Positions 32,744 through 40,604 of a stretch of 53,170 nucleotides of DNA are shown here, piece by piece. The stretch's first letter is position 1. Each line of letters opens with the position of its first letter. Location: assembly GCA_045576635.1 (NCBI GenBank), contig JAZNGT010000001.1:1-53170 (forward strand). Reading direction: 5' to 3'. The DNA is from Congzhengia sp045576635. GTDB lineage: Bacteria > Bacillota > Clostridia > UBA1381 > UBA9506. The notes under the pieces were generated by a model, which had not been told where the DNA came from, did no database searches, and saw nothing but the letters and a program-made list of their open reading frames with translations. A program made the translations under genes and the position numbers.

Positions 32744-33544
32744 TTATTCCATTCGATTTGCTTTTTCGTTACATTTTTTGATTGCTTCAATGACCGCAGA
32801 ACGAAATCCTCGTTTTTCAAGTTCTGCCACTGCTTCAATCGTTGTACCATTCGGCGAGCATACCATATCTTTCAGTTCACCGGGGTGTTTGCCGCTTTCC
32901 AGCACCATTTTCGCAGCACCAAGTACAGACTGTGCCGATAAGCGATACGCCGTATCGCGCATAAGCCCTTCTTTTACACCGGCATCTGCCATTGCTTCTA
33001 TCAACATATACACATAAGCCGGACTGCTTCCGCTTACACCGGTTACCGTATTTATCATTTTTTCAGGCAAAACTTCAGTTTTTCCAATAGAATTAAAAAT
33101 TTCAATTACATCGATAAATTCTTCATCTGAAATAGCTTCATCTTTCTCTGCAATTACGCTCATACCGGAAAGAACTTGTGCGGGTGTATTCGGCATCACG
33201 CGGACAACTTTTGCTCTTTTGCCTAAAATTTGCTTTATTGACTGAACAGAAATCCCTGCCGCTATCGAAATAAAGACTTTTTCTTCTAATTCTTTTTTGT
33301 CAAGTTTTGAAAACTCTGAAAGCACCAAAGGCAAAACATTAGGTTTTACTGCCAATATAATATAATCACCAAAAAGTGCATCCTTATTTTCTGTACTTAC
33401 TTTCACATTTTCCCCATATTTTAAAAGCGTATCAGGATTTTTATCGCAAATACAAATATCCGCCTCTGTACAGAGACCGGAAACAATCACACCGCCGGCA
33501 ATCGCACCTGCCATATTGCCGCCGCCTACAAATCCGATTTTCAT
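32744..33544 (-). CDS. proC: Pyrroline-5-carboxylate reductase
   Basis: ProC makes proline from pyrroline-5-carboxylate with NAD(P)H. The 266 residues show the Rossmann start KIGFVGGGNMAGAI, AVKPNVL, SIAAGIS, VVRVMPNTPAQV near 115, and the dimerisation/substrate region TGVSGSSPAYVYMLIEAMADAGVKEG, with AKMVLESGKHPGELKDMVCSPNGTTIEAV near the end. I place the start at ATG 33544; a GTG at 33553 lies in the Shine-Dalgarno region. No proA or proB is nearby. Confidence 0.96.
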   Translation of the reverse strand: MKIGFVGGGNMAGAIAGGVIVSGLCTEADICICDKNPDTLLKYGENVKVSTENKDALFGDYIILAVKPNVLPLVLSEFSKLDKKELEEKVFISIAAGISVQSIKQILGKRAKVVRVMPNTPAQVLSGMSVIAEKDEAISDEEFIDVIEIFNSIGKTEVLPEKMINTVTGVSGSSPAYVYMLIEAMADAGVKEGLMRDTAYRLSAQSVLGAAKMVLESGKHPGELKDMVCSPNGTTIEAVAELEKRGFRSAVIEAIKKCNEKANRME

Positions 33545-33576
33545 CTGTGCCACTTCCCCTTAGTCATATAATCAAT

Positions 33577-33601
33577 TTGGGAACCGAATCTCGGTTCCCA
33601 A
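33577..33601 (-). other. strong hairpin between the Asp23-type gene and proC
   Basis: A perfect 11-bp stem (33577-33587 with 33591-33601) with a 3-nt loop and no U run on either side. It begins 11 bp after the Asp23-type stop. Possible roles are 3'-end protection or RNA processing. Confidence 0.7.
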
Positions 33602-33611
33602 TAAAGTTTCA

Positions 33612-34076
33612 TTATTTTTTTGTTTCTTCAGATTTCGTTTCATCAGACTTTTCTGCCGGTTCTGAAACTTCCTGTTTTACACGCTTAATCAGCGGTACTT
33701 TCGGTTCTTTTTCAACGGTAACACCGTCAACAAAAACGTTTACTTTGTTCACTTTGACATCCGTCATTGTTTCAACATTCTTTTTCACAGCATCTTGAAT
33801 ATGCCAAGAAACCTCGGGAATATTTATGCCGTACTCAATTGAAATGTGAATATCAAGATCTGCTTCTTTTACTTCATCATTTAAATAAATACGAACACCC
33901 TTTGAGGTGTTTTTCTTAACAAGTTTGTCAACAAAGCCCTCTGCAACAGATGTGGCAAGTTGAATCCCTTTAATTTCGTTTAAAGCCTGTGCCGCGATGG
34001 TAACCAAAACCTCGTTTGAGATTTTAACTTCACCGGATACAGTATCTGTCTCAAATACGATATCTTTTTCTGCCAT
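33612..34076 (-). CDS. Asp23/Gls24-family envelope stress protein
   Basis: A 154-residue member of the Asp23/Gls24 (DUF322) family, whose members are peripheral envelope-stress proteins. The core is GEVKISNEVLVTIAAQALNEIKGIQLA, then DIHISIEYGINIPEVSWHIQDAVKKNVETMTDVKVNKVNVFVDGV (about 85-125). The tail is long, charged and disordered. It follows AAGGAGG. It lies between the spoIIIA operon and proC, as in several Clostridia (remembered gene order). Confidence 0.93.
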   Translation of the reverse strand: MAEKDIVFETDTVSGEVKISNEVLVTIAAQALNEIKGIQLATSVAEGFVDKLVKKNTSKGVRIYLNDEVKEADLDIHISIEYGINIPEVSWHIQDAVKKNVETMTDVKVNKVNVFVDGVTVEKEPKVPLIKRVKQEVSEPAEKSDETKSEETKK

Positions 34077-34156
34077 CGGTTGTACCTCCTTGAATTTTTC
34101 TTAACTGTTTACGTTTATTATATCACTCTTTTAAAAAAATTACAACATTTTTTTAT

Positions 34157-34807
34157 TTAATTGGGTTTAATCTCAACAATTTTTACCTGTTCTGCGGTGC
34201 AAGCACCCGTATTTGTAACAAGTTCTGTAATAACCGCTGCATCAATTTCATTTAAACCGTTTGTTGAAACAGCAACAGACGTTACATTTTCGCCCATAAA
34301 GACAACACATTCTCCGTAACCTTTGGCTTTGATCATATTTTCTGCCAAAACTTCACATTCTGTAAAATTAGAAAGCAGTGCAATCTGCTTTTCTGCATTA
34401 TCTTTTGCAGATTTTTCAGCACCAGATGCATTTAAAATTTCAACAAGCATTTCAATGGATTCGCTTCTCTTTTTCTCACGTTCTAATTTGGCGTTTGAAA
34501 AGTAGTTATCAGAAACATTGGTATCGTTATTTTTTTCTCCGCCATCTTCTTTTTCGGCATTTTCTGCCTTGCTTACCATTTTTGCTTCACCGAGACGTTT
34601 CGACGCCTCGTTATACATAACAGCAACGCCGGGATCTGTATCTGTCCGTTGCAGAGAAAGATTTAAATAGCCCGCTATGCCAATCAGTAAAATTAAAGAC
34701 ACTGCCGCAACCTGACGCTTACGAAGTACAAGCATACGGTTTTTGCCATGTTCTCTTACTTTGTTTACATTTTTTAATCTTTTGAATCCATTTTTTAAAT
34801 CTTTCAT
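34157..34807 (-). CDS. spoIIIAH: Stage III sporulation protein AH
   Basis: SpoIIIAH is a mother-cell membrane protein that binds SpoIIQ across the inter-membrane space and forms a ring of the feeding-tube channel. The 216 residues have a basic N-terminus, one membrane helix (AAVSLILLIGIAGYLNLSL, about 38-56), a charged linker and the C-terminal ring-building domain (MLVEILNASGAEKSAKDNAEKQIALLSNFTECEVLAENMIKAKGY). I place the start at ATG 34807; a GTG at 34831 precedes the AAGG ribosome-binding site. It is the last gene of the spoIIIA operon. Confidence 0.93.
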   Translation of the reverse strand: MKDLKNGFKRLKNVNKVREHGKNRMLVLRKRQVAAVSLILLIGIAGYLNLSLQRTDTDPGVAVMYNEASKRLGEAKMVSKAENAEKEDGGEKNNDTNVSDNYFSNAKLEREKKRSESIEMLVEILNASGAEKSAKDNAEKQIALLSNFTECEVLAENMIKAKGYGECVVFMGENVTSVAVSTNGLNEIDAAVITELVTNTGACTAEQVKIVEIKPN

Positions 34808-34832
34808 ATCTACCTTACCTTTCTTAAACACA

Positions 34833-35354
34833 TTACTTTTTTTGAAGCACTTCTATTCTGTGTGCCTTAACACCCAACACCGCTCGGACTGCCGAAACAA
34901 TTTCTTCTTTTATCAACGGGTCTTTTGCGCCGCTTGCAACAACCAAAACCCCGGATACAGATGGAGTACTTTTTCTTACAACAATCGGCGACTCTCCACC
35001 ACCCGCATCATTTTTTAACACAAAGGTATGCTCTCCCGTGCTTTGTCTGTCATCGCTTTCTGTACGGTTTTCTGCCGATTCGTCTTTGGCATAAAGTGTT
35101 TCACCCTCGTCAAAAAGTGTAATCATAACAGAAACACTCCCAACGCCATGGACCGACGAAAGAATTTTTTCAAGCGACCTCTCTGTGTTTGTTTTATATG
35201 TTTGAGATGCATATTCTTTTTTGTCCATCACCTCTTTGTTGTCTTTGGTGCTTCCGCCCGGCAGAAGCATTAGCCCTATCCCTACTATAAATATGATTAC
35301 AATTGCTTTCGTATTCATAATTTGTCCTAACATCTTTTCAATTCTTTCTTTCAT
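34833..35354 (-). CDS. spoIIIAG: Stage III sporulation protein AG
   Basis: SpoIIIAG forms a large ring in the mother-cell membrane channel. The 173 residues have one membrane helix (IVIIFIVGIGLMLLPG, about 18-33) and a ring-building domain with YKTNTERSLEKILSSVHGVGSVSVMITLFD, an acidic insertion, and SGVLVVASGAKDPLIKEEIVSAVRAVLGV. The start overlaps the spoIIIAF stop by ATGA. Confidence 0.95.
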   Translation of the reverse strand: MKERIEKMLGQIMNTKAIVIIFIVGIGLMLLPGGSTKDNKEVMDKKEYASQTYKTNTERSLEKILSSVHGVGSVSVMITLFDEGETLYAKDESAENRTESDDRQSTGEHTFVLKNDAGGGESPIVVRKSTPSVSGVLVVASGAKDPLIKEEIVSAVRAVLGVKAHRIEVLQKK

Positions 35355-35791
35355 GTAAGTTCCTCCACCTTGACTTTTTCAATACCAACAAAGGATGCAA
35401 CCAACTCTGCATACGTTTCTGTATATGGCCGGATTTTGATTTTTTCTATTCCCGTTAGCGTTCCCTCATCATCACACGTTCCCATAACAGAAACAGAAAA
35501 GGATTTATTTGTTTCACGCTTTAACTTTTCTTCAATTTTTTCTGCAAGTGTTTCTTCTAACGCATCTAAAAGATAATTGTTTCCGTGCAACGTAAGTTCT
35601 TCTACCTGAACATCCAAAGCAAAGGAATTTTTGTTTGCAATGAGATTCTTCATTGGCATAACAATGACAGCAAGTATGATAAGACCCGCCAGCATATTAC
35701 AATATTTTCCGATTCCGTCCTTTCCAAAAAGTGAAAAAACAACTGACACAAAAATGGTAGTGGCAATAACGCTTTTCATGTACGCTGACAT
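35351..35791 (-). CDS. spoIIIAF: Stage III sporulation protein AF
   Basis: A 146-residue channel component with two N-terminal membrane helices (SVIATTIFVSVVFSLF and MLAGLIILAVIVMPM) and a small C-terminal ring-like domain (SFSVSVMGTCDDEGTLTGIEKIKIRPY). It starts one base after the spoIIIAE stop, following GGGGAGGG. A second in-frame ATG four codons later is possible. Confidence 0.93.
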   Translation of the reverse strand: MSAYMKSVIATTIFVSVVFSLFGKDGIGKYCNMLAGLIILAVIVMPMKNLIANKNSFALDVQVEELTLHGNNYLLDALEETLAEKIEEKLKRETNKSFSVSVMGTCDDEGTLTGIEKIKIRPYTETYAELVASFVGIEKVKVEELT

Positions 35792-36874
35792 TTATATAAA
35801 CCCTCCCCTCATACTTAAAAGCATTGCAACACTGATAATAAACATAACCGCAACAATAAGAATGATTGCCGAAATACGAACGAGTCCTGAGCCAACCTCT
35901 GAAATCAGATGGCAAACACTACTTTCGCCCGTAACAGTTAATATGCCAGATGCCAGTTTAAACGATAATGCAACTGAAAACACTTCAATTAGCGGTTTTA
36001 AAATTACAAAAAAAATTCCGATGACGCCACCAATGCCAAGTGCACTTTTAATTGCCGCAGCGCTACGCAAAACAAGTTCAAGTGATTCAGAAAGTGCGCC
36101 ACCCACTACCGGAACAAACGTGCCCACCACATATTTTGCTGTTTTTCCTGCCATTGTGTCGAACGTCCCTGCCATCGCTGTTTGTATTCCGATTACTGCG
36201 CCGTACAGTGTAAGAAAAAGTCCCGTTCCCCAACTGATTGCTTGTTTTAACAAATGTACCAATCCTTTTAAATAATGATTTTCGGAAAGGGAATCTGCTA
36301 TTGCAAAGATGATCTCTGCCGCGCAAAGCGGTAACATTACTTTCTGACAAACAGAAATAAAAATCTGCATTGACGCAAAAACGGAAGCAGAGGCCGTCAT
36401 TTGTCCCGCTTGTCCTGCTGCAGCTGTTGCTGTAACCACAGCCGGCATAAAAGACTTTACAAACAGTAAAATCGTATCAATTGTTTCTTCTGCGGTACTG
36501 ATTGCAAAGGTGAAAGATTTTAAAGACAAAAGCGATAAGACGGAAATACATGCCAAACTTCCAATTCCATTTTTTCCGTTTAAAAGATTTACTGCAATCG
36601 ATGACATAATGCCGATTAAAATGATTCGTACAATAAAGGATGACTGTTCTTTAAGGTTCTGAAACAAAAGGTTCCCTATCTTTTGAAAAACATCTGAAAA
36701 ACGAATGGTGATATTTCCCTTTAAAATTTCTTTTGCGACATCTCCAACACTATATCCATTTCCGATGCTTATTTCTTCAGCATCCTCTATGATGTGATTC
36801 AAAGATTCGCCATGTGCTATATATGGTGTATATAATAATAGGAAGAAAGTAAGTATTAAAATACATTTTTTCAT
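35792..36874 (-). CDS. spoIIIAE: Stage III sporulation protein AE
   Basis: A 360-residue polytopic membrane protein of the feeding-tube complex. It has an N-terminal signal-like helix (ILILTFFLLLYTPYIAHG), then about seven membrane segments, including IVRIILIGIMSSIAVNLL, FVPVVGGALSESLELVLRSAAAIKSALGIGGVIGIFF, and a hydrophobic C-terminus ending LLSMRGGFI. The conserved GGALSESLE motif (about 255-263) supports the call. Confidence 0.95.
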   Translation of the reverse strand: MKKCILILTFFLLLYTPYIAHGESLNHIIEDAEEISIGNGYSVGDVAKEILKGNITIRFSDVFQKIGNLLFQNLKEQSSFIVRIILIGIMSSIAVNLLNGKNGIGSLACISVLSLLSLKSFTFAISTAEETIDTILLFVKSFMPAVVTATAAAGQAGQMTASASVFASMQIFISVCQKVMLPLCAAEIIFAIADSLSENHYLKGLVHLLKQAISWGTGLFLTLYGAVIGIQTAMAGTFDTMAGKTAKYVVGTFVPVVGGALSESLELVLRSAAAIKSALGIGGVIGIFFVILKPLIEVFSVALSFKLASGILTVTGESSVCHLISEVGSGLVRISAIILIVAVMFIISVAMLLSMRGGFI

Positions 36875-36901
36875 ACTGTTTCATCCTCTCAGAAAGTTTT
36901 T

Positions 36902-37291
36902 TCACATGGGAAGAAGACTTGTAAGTGTTTCAAAAAGCGTGCCTAAAACCGGAATGCACAAAAAGACACAAAATGCCTTTCCGGCAATTGTAACTGCCGA
37001 CGCCGCCGCCAGTAACCCCGCTTCTTTTAAGACGTCACTTCCAATCCATGTAACACATGCAATCCCGGTAACTTTAAGCACATTTTCTACATACAAATCC
37101 TTTCCGCCTACTGCATAGTAAATCCCCTTAGCACTGTCGATAACGCGCTCTATCCACGGAAGCGAAAAAAACAAAACCGTAATTGCTGTTATAACTGAGA
37201 GAGCAAGCGCAAGGGATGGCTTGTACTCTTTTAAAATAAGGGACAAAAATGCTCCCAAAAGTGAAAATACAACGATTTTAATAATAGTCAT
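36902..37291 (-). CDS. spoIIIAD: Stage III sporulation protein AD
   Basis: A 129-residue membrane protein with about four hydrophobic segments. Its TMIIKI-like start, LKEYKPSLALALSVITA and VTGIACVTWIGSDVLKEAGLLAAASAVTIAGKAFCVFLCIPVL are typical of SpoIIIAD. The spacing to AC (15 bp) and AE (27 bp) fits one operon. Confidence 0.94.
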   Translation of the reverse strand: MTIIKIVVFSLLGAFLSLILKEYKPSLALALSVITAITVLFFSLPWIERVIDSAKGIYYAVGGKDLYVENVLKVTGIACVTWIGSDVLKEAGLLAAASAVTIAGKAFCVFLCIPVLGTLFETLTSLLPM

Positions 37292-37306
37292 TTGCTTCTC
37301 CTCATG

Positions 37307-37501
37307 TTAAAGATCAAAAAGATTTTTTACCGTGTCGAACAAATAATCAATCTGCTGTATGACCATAAGGAGCACCACCACAAGACCTGCAAGCGTTGTA
37401 AGCATTGCCTGTTCTTCTCTTCCCGCTCGTAAAAGCACCTGATTTAATACAGTAATCAAAATGCCAATTGCAGCTATTTTAAAGACGAGTTCTATTCCCA
37501 T
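37307..37501 (-). CDS. spoIIIAC: Stage III sporulation protein AC
   Basis: A 64-residue protein with two membrane helices separated by RAGREEQA (LVFKIAAIGILITVLNQVLL and TTLAGLVVVLLMVIQQI). Length and the central motif match SpoIIIAC. It probably packs with SpoIIIAD in the channel. Confidence 0.94.
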   Translation of the reverse strand: MGIELVFKIAAIGILITVLNQVLLRAGREEQAMLTTLAGLVVVLLMVIQQIDYLFDTVKNLFDL

Positions 37502-37515
37502 ATGTATTTCTCCTT

Positions 37516-38034
37516 TCAGATAAAAAATATCATAACAGAAATACCGCCCATGAAACCTAATGAATATATCAGTTTTCTGTTTGTTTTATAACGCACATTT
37601 TCTTCTTCTAGTTCATGTTCTAATGCGTCAATTGTTTTATGCAAATTCTGAAGTTCAATTTCCCTGTCACTTTTTCCAAACTCTGTGACAAAATCTGTTA
37701 TAATTTTATAAGAAGCCGGAAAAAACGTATTTTTAAGTTCACTATCTTCTTCCGCTTGCTCCCAGGCTGCTTTAAATTCTAATGTCTCGTCATGCTCTAA
37801 ACAATCTGAAAGTTTTTGAAAAAAGATTGAAACTTTCCCAGAAAGACGTTCCGTAAGTAATGTAATCGCTTTCGAAAGTTCGCTGTTGAAAAAGGAAATT
37901 TCACTCTTTAAAATCACGAATGCCTTATGAATTTCTTTTAAATTTTCAAGTCTTTCCTTGCTTTCTGTTACTTTTAAATAAGAAAATAAAAGGCTCGCAG
38001 ACAGAATCAGGATACTTCCCAAAATTTTATACAT
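37516..38034 (-). CDS. spoIIIAB: Stage III sporulation protein AB
   Basis: A 172-residue protein with terminal membrane helices (ILGSILILSASLLFSYL and LIYSLGFMGGISVMIFFI) around a helical cytoplasmic body (EIHKAFVILKSEISFFNSELSKAI, LFLQNLHKTIDALEHELEEE-like). It resembles GspF-type membrane platforms and is thought to be worked by the SpoIIIAA ATPase. The start at 38034 lies 28 bp inside spoIIIAA and follows GGAGGTAATGTC. Confidence 0.95.
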   Translation of the reverse strand: MYKILGSILILSASLLFSYLKVTESKERLENLKEIHKAFVILKSEISFFNSELSKAITLLTERLSGKVSIFFQKLSDCLEHDETLEFKAAWEQAEEDSELKNTFFPASYKIITDFVTEFGKSDREIELQNLHKTIDALEHELEEENVRYKTNRKLIYSLGFMGGISVMIFFI

Positions 38035-38912
38035 GACATTACCTCCAAACGTCCATTTTTACGCCCCATTAAAATTGCAGTATCAAAGAGGCTTAAAAGT
38101 TTACGTTTCTTTTTCATCATTTCTTCTATACTGTGACCATGCATACTGGTTATAATACTGCATCCGCCTTTTAATAAATTCTGTACTGCACTTATATCTT
38201 CTTCCGTTCCCATTTCATCTGTAATAATTACCTGAGGCGAAAGTGACCTTAGCGCTATTTCTATTCCTTCCATCTTGGAAAATCCATCTAAAACATCCGT
38301 CTGAATGCCAACATCAAACTGCGGCACACCGTTTTTAACAGCGGCAATTTCCGAACGCTCGTCCACGATTGTAACCTTTAAGAGCGAGGAAAGTTGTCTT
38401 GCTATATCCCTAAGTACTGTTGTTTTACCGACACCAGGTGGTGAAATGATGACTGTATTATATATGCGCGAGCCATCCGATATATGTGGCAAAAAGGAAT
38501 CCGCACAATTTTTGTATTCACGCGCAACGCGTATATTGAGTCCGGAAAAGTCTTTGATCGTTGTAATTTGACCATCTTTTATTACTGCCGTCCCCGAAAT
38601 ACCAATTCGGTGACCGCCGCTTAAAGTTATATAACCAACTCTTATGCTCTCCTGATGTGCATAAACGGAATGCTTACAAAAACAAGAAACCATTTTTTTT
38701 ATATCTTCTGCATCCGCACACTTTGCACATGATGTATCCAATGTCTTTTCGCCCGTTTCCGTAACAAAATAAAATCCATCACTATCATAAAGCGTAATCG
38801 GTCTTTCTGACCGGAACCGTATTTCCTGTAATTTCATAAAATCAATTTTTTCTAAAATGGATGCATATTCCGCAGGCAGCTTGGATAGAATTTCATGAAA
38901 GGCTTTGTCCAT
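38007..38912 (-). CDS. spoIIIAA: Stage III sporulation protein AA, secretion-type ATPase
   Basis: SpoIIIAA is the ATPase of the sporulation channel, related to GspE/PilB-type secretion ATPases. The 301 residues show QEIRFRSERPITLY, HSVYAHQESIRVGYITLSGGHRIGI, Walker A IISPPGVGKTTVLRDIARQL (near 165), VDERSEIA, and Walker B-like VIITDEMGTEED. I place the start at ATG 38912 after AAAGGAT; the ATG at 38924 is part of that site. It is the first gene of the operon, with a weaker sigma-E-type promoter upstream. Confidence 0.95.
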   Translation of the reverse strand: MDKAFHEILSKLPAEYASILEKIDFMKLQEIRFRSERPITLYDSDGFYFVTETGEKTLDTSCAKCADAEDIKKMVSCFCKHSVYAHQESIRVGYITLSGGHRIGISGTAVIKDGQITTIKDFSGLNIRVAREYKNCADSFLPHISDGSRIYNTVIISPPGVGKTTVLRDIARQLSSLLKVTIVDERSEIAAVKNGVPQFDVGIQTDVLDGFSKMEGIEIALRSLSPQVIITDEMGTEEDISAVQNLLKGGCSIITSMHGHSIEEMMKKKRKLLSLFDTAILMGRKNGRLEVMSCIKFWEVS

Positions 38913-38936
38913 CTCTGTCACCATCCTTTAATGCCC

Positions 38937-38965
38937 AATATATGCATAAAATGGCACTTTTAGAA
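38937..38965 (-). promoter_or_regulatory. candidate sigma-E promoter of the spoIIIA operon
   Basis: CATATATT (38944-38937, minus strand) fits the sigma-E -10 consensus. At the required 14-nt distance the -35 reads TTCTAAA, a weak match. Sigma-E control is established for this operon in B. subtilis. Confidence 0.42.
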
Positions 38966-38986
38966 CGTTTTTAAAGGAGATTTTTT

Positions 38987-39046
38987 ATGATTTTTCGTTC
39001 TAAAACATGCGTATTTTCCAAAAATAAATTCCTTATTTTTCTATAA
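38987..39046 (+). CDS. Candidate 19-residue small open reading frame
   Basis: ATG 38987 follows AAAGGAGA (38973-38980) by 6 nt, a better ribosome-binding site than many genes here have. The frame encodes a basic, hydrophobic-ended peptide (MIFRSKTCVFSK, then NKFLIFL) and stops at 39044-39046. No family is recognisable at this length. Chance is a real alternative in such A/T-rich DNA. Confidence 0.25.
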   Translation: MIFRSKTCVFSKNKFLIFL

Positions 39047-39213
39047 ATTTACATTTTTTACTATTTGACAAAGCCAAAAACAAACAAAAGCGAACTTTTC
39101 TTCCAAAAATTGGTATGCGGTGAAAAATGGCGTTATAATCGTACTTATAAATATTTTTTACATTTTTTTACAAAATAATTTTTAATGTTTTTTGCTTAAA
39201 TTAGCGTATTTGT

Positions 39214-39242
39214 TTGACAAATCAACAAAAGTATTCTATAAT
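39214..39242 (+). promoter_or_regulatory. consensus sigma-A promoter for yabE
   Basis: TTGACA (39214-39219), a 17-nt spacer and TATAAT (39237-39242) match the consensus at every position. Expected to be one of the strongest promoters in the window unless repressed. Confidence 0.9.
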
Positions 39243-39258
39243 AGGCAATGCCGCGAAA

Positions 39259-39294
39259 GAATTTAATATTTTTGTAACAATATTCGTTAAATTC
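39259..39294 (+). other. leader hairpin upstream of yabE
   Basis: GAATTTAA (39259-39266) pairs with TTAAATTC (39287-39294). An inner TATT/AATA pairing gives a bulged hairpin whose 3' arm directly abuts the AGGAGG ribosome-binding site. It could affect translation or RNA stability. Confidence 0.5.
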
Positions 39295-39304
39295 AGGAGG
39301 TTTT

Positions 39305-40468
39305 ATGATTAAAAAAATAGGAATCGCACGTGTGAGTGAATTCTTTTCATTCAAACGTCCTTCCATGCGATATGCGACAATTATCGTAATCATCGCATTT
39401 TCGATTTTATCGTACGCACTTACCATTTCAGCTGATGAAGACTCTTCTTTAACATCGGTAACCGTTTTAGACGGCGACAAAGTATTTGAAGTTGAAATGA
39501 AAGGCAGGACGGTTGGCGACGCACTTTTGCTTGCCAATATCACACTTGGCGAAAATGACACGCTATCAAAAGATATTGATGCGGAACTTAAAGACGATGA
39601 TGTAGTCACGGTAAAGCGCGCTAAGCGTTTCTATCTTGTTACATCCGGTAAAACATTTGAAGTAAACACAAACGAGACAACCGTTGGCGATGCGCTTTTA
39701 GCGGACGGTTTTCAGGTTGGAAAATACGACGAAGTAGTTCCTGACGTTACATCACAGTTAGTTGATGGCATGACCGTTTCCGTAACAAGAGTTTTTGTTG
39801 AAATCTTCGATGTAGAAGAAGAAATTCCCTTCTCCGAACGCGTTATCGAAAATCCGGAAAAGGAAGTCGGCTACGAATCGTTTATTCAGGTTGGAAAACC
39901 CGGTGTTACCGTTCGTACCTTTAAAAAAGTAATGAACGAAGCATTAGGTGTAACAGCGAGCCTGATTGGTGAAACTGTTGTATCTGAGCCCGTAGAACAA
40001 ATTGTGGAAATTGGTACAAAGGTTGTCACCCACCTTACACCCGGCAAAACGACAGACGGTGTTCCGTATGCTGCTATTCCAACTATGGCACAAAACAATT
40101 CAAAAACCTATGTAAGAGGTAACACGGCAGTTACGCCTTACGGTACCTTTACATTTTCAAAAAAAATCAGTTGTAAAGCAACTGCATACGAAGGTTCTAG
40201 TGCATCAAACGGCAAATGGGCAGGTATGACCGCAACAGGTCGTGACCCTGAATTTGGTATTGTTGCAGTTGACCCGAGGGTTATCCCCTTAAATTCTAAA
40301 ATCTATGTTGAATCCGCAGACGGCGGTAAGTCTTGGATTTACGGATTTGCTGTTGCTGGTGACACCGGCGGCGCAATCAAAGGAAACCGAATTGATTTAT
40401 TCTATAACACACTCAGTCAGTGTTATCAGTTCGGCAGACGTAACGCTGTTGTTTACATTTTAGATTAA
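39305..40468 (+). CDS. yabE: YabE/Rpf-like cell-wall protein (DUF348, G5 and 3D domains)
   Basis: A 387-residue exported, membrane-anchored cell-wall protein. Residues about 22-43 form a signal or anchor helix (YATIIVIIAFSILSYALTI). Two to three DUF348 repeats follow (TVGDALLLANITLGENDTLS, TVGDALLADGFQVGKYDEV). A G5 domain lies at about 195-250 (VVSEPVEQIVEIGTKV), and a C-terminal 3D domain at about 290-387 carries the three Asp motif region (VAVDPRVIPLNSKIYV, DTGGAIKGNRIDLFY). The 3D domain is a lytic-transglycosylase-like fold, so it probably remodels peptidoglycan. It stands alone between a consensus promoter and a terminator. Confidence 0.93.
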   Translation: MIKKIGIARVSEFFSFKRPSMRYATIIVIIAFSILSYALTISADEDSSLTSVTVLDGDKVFEVEMKGRTVGDALLLANITLGENDTLSKDIDAELKDDDVVTVKRAKRFYLVTSGKTFEVNTNETTVGDALLADGFQVGKYDEVVPDVTSQLVDGMTVSVTRVFVEIFDVEEEIPFSERVIENPEKEVGYESFIQVGKPGVTVRTFKKVMNEALGVTASLIGETVVSEPVEQIVEIGTKVVTHLTPGKTTDGVPYAAIPTMAQNNSKTYVRGNTAVTPYGTFTFSKKISCKATAYEGSSASNGKWAGMTATGRDPEFGIVAVDPRVIPLNSKIYVESADGGKSWIYGFAVAGDTGGAIKGNRIDLFYNTLSQCYQFGRRNAVVYILD

Positions 40469-40472
40469 AATC

Positions 40473-40507
40473 AGGCTGTAATGTTTCTAAGACATTACAG
40501 CCTTTTT
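40473..40507 (+). terminator. terminator of yabE
   Basis: A 12-bp stem (40473-40484 with 40492-40503), 7-nt loop and T5 tract just after the stop codon. Confidence 0.9.
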
Positions 40508-40555
40508 ATATTTCCTTTGCAAAGACGAAAAACAGTAGAAAAATTCTTTTTTTTG

Positions 40556-40564
40556 TGTTATAAT
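40556..40564 (+). promoter_or_regulatory. extended -10 promoter for the ftsK-ygiQ-folD-phoH-ybeY run
   Basis: TGTTATAAT (40556-40564) is an extended -10 about 40 nt upstream of the ftsK start. No good -35 is visible. Genes to 47846 follow with short gaps or overlaps and no terminator until 47862, so this may be the main promoter. Confidence 0.55.
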
Positions 40565-40604
40565 ATAAGATAATATAAAAATAGAATTGGAGTAGATTTT
40601 ACAT

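Larger units (their letters stand above)
38925..39304. other. 380-bp intergenic region between spoIIIAA and yabE
   Basis: This very A/T-rich region holds a sigma-E-like site for spoIIIAA, a 19-codon open frame with a good ribosome-binding site, a possible promoter TTGGTA-N18-TATAAT (39110-39139), and the consensus yabE promoter (39214-39242). I looked for a c-di-AMP (ydaO) riboswitch, which often precedes such genes, and saw none; the yabE leader is only about 55 nt. Confidence 0.6.

Noticed and set aside
35631..36275. Plus-strand open frame of 214 codons over spoIIIAE/AF
   Set aside because: It is antisense to conserved sporulation genes and has a low-complexity Ile/Ser/Thr-rich composition.
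38925..39304. Possible c-di-AMP (ydaO) riboswitch upstream of yabE
   Set aside because: The promoter leaves a leader of only about 55 nt, and none of the conserved G-rich aptamer segments is visible.
39196..39609. Minus-strand open frame of 137 codons
   Set aside because: It runs antisense through the yabE promoter and signal region, is Ser/Thr-rich as mirror frames of coding DNA often are, and has no ribosome-binding site.
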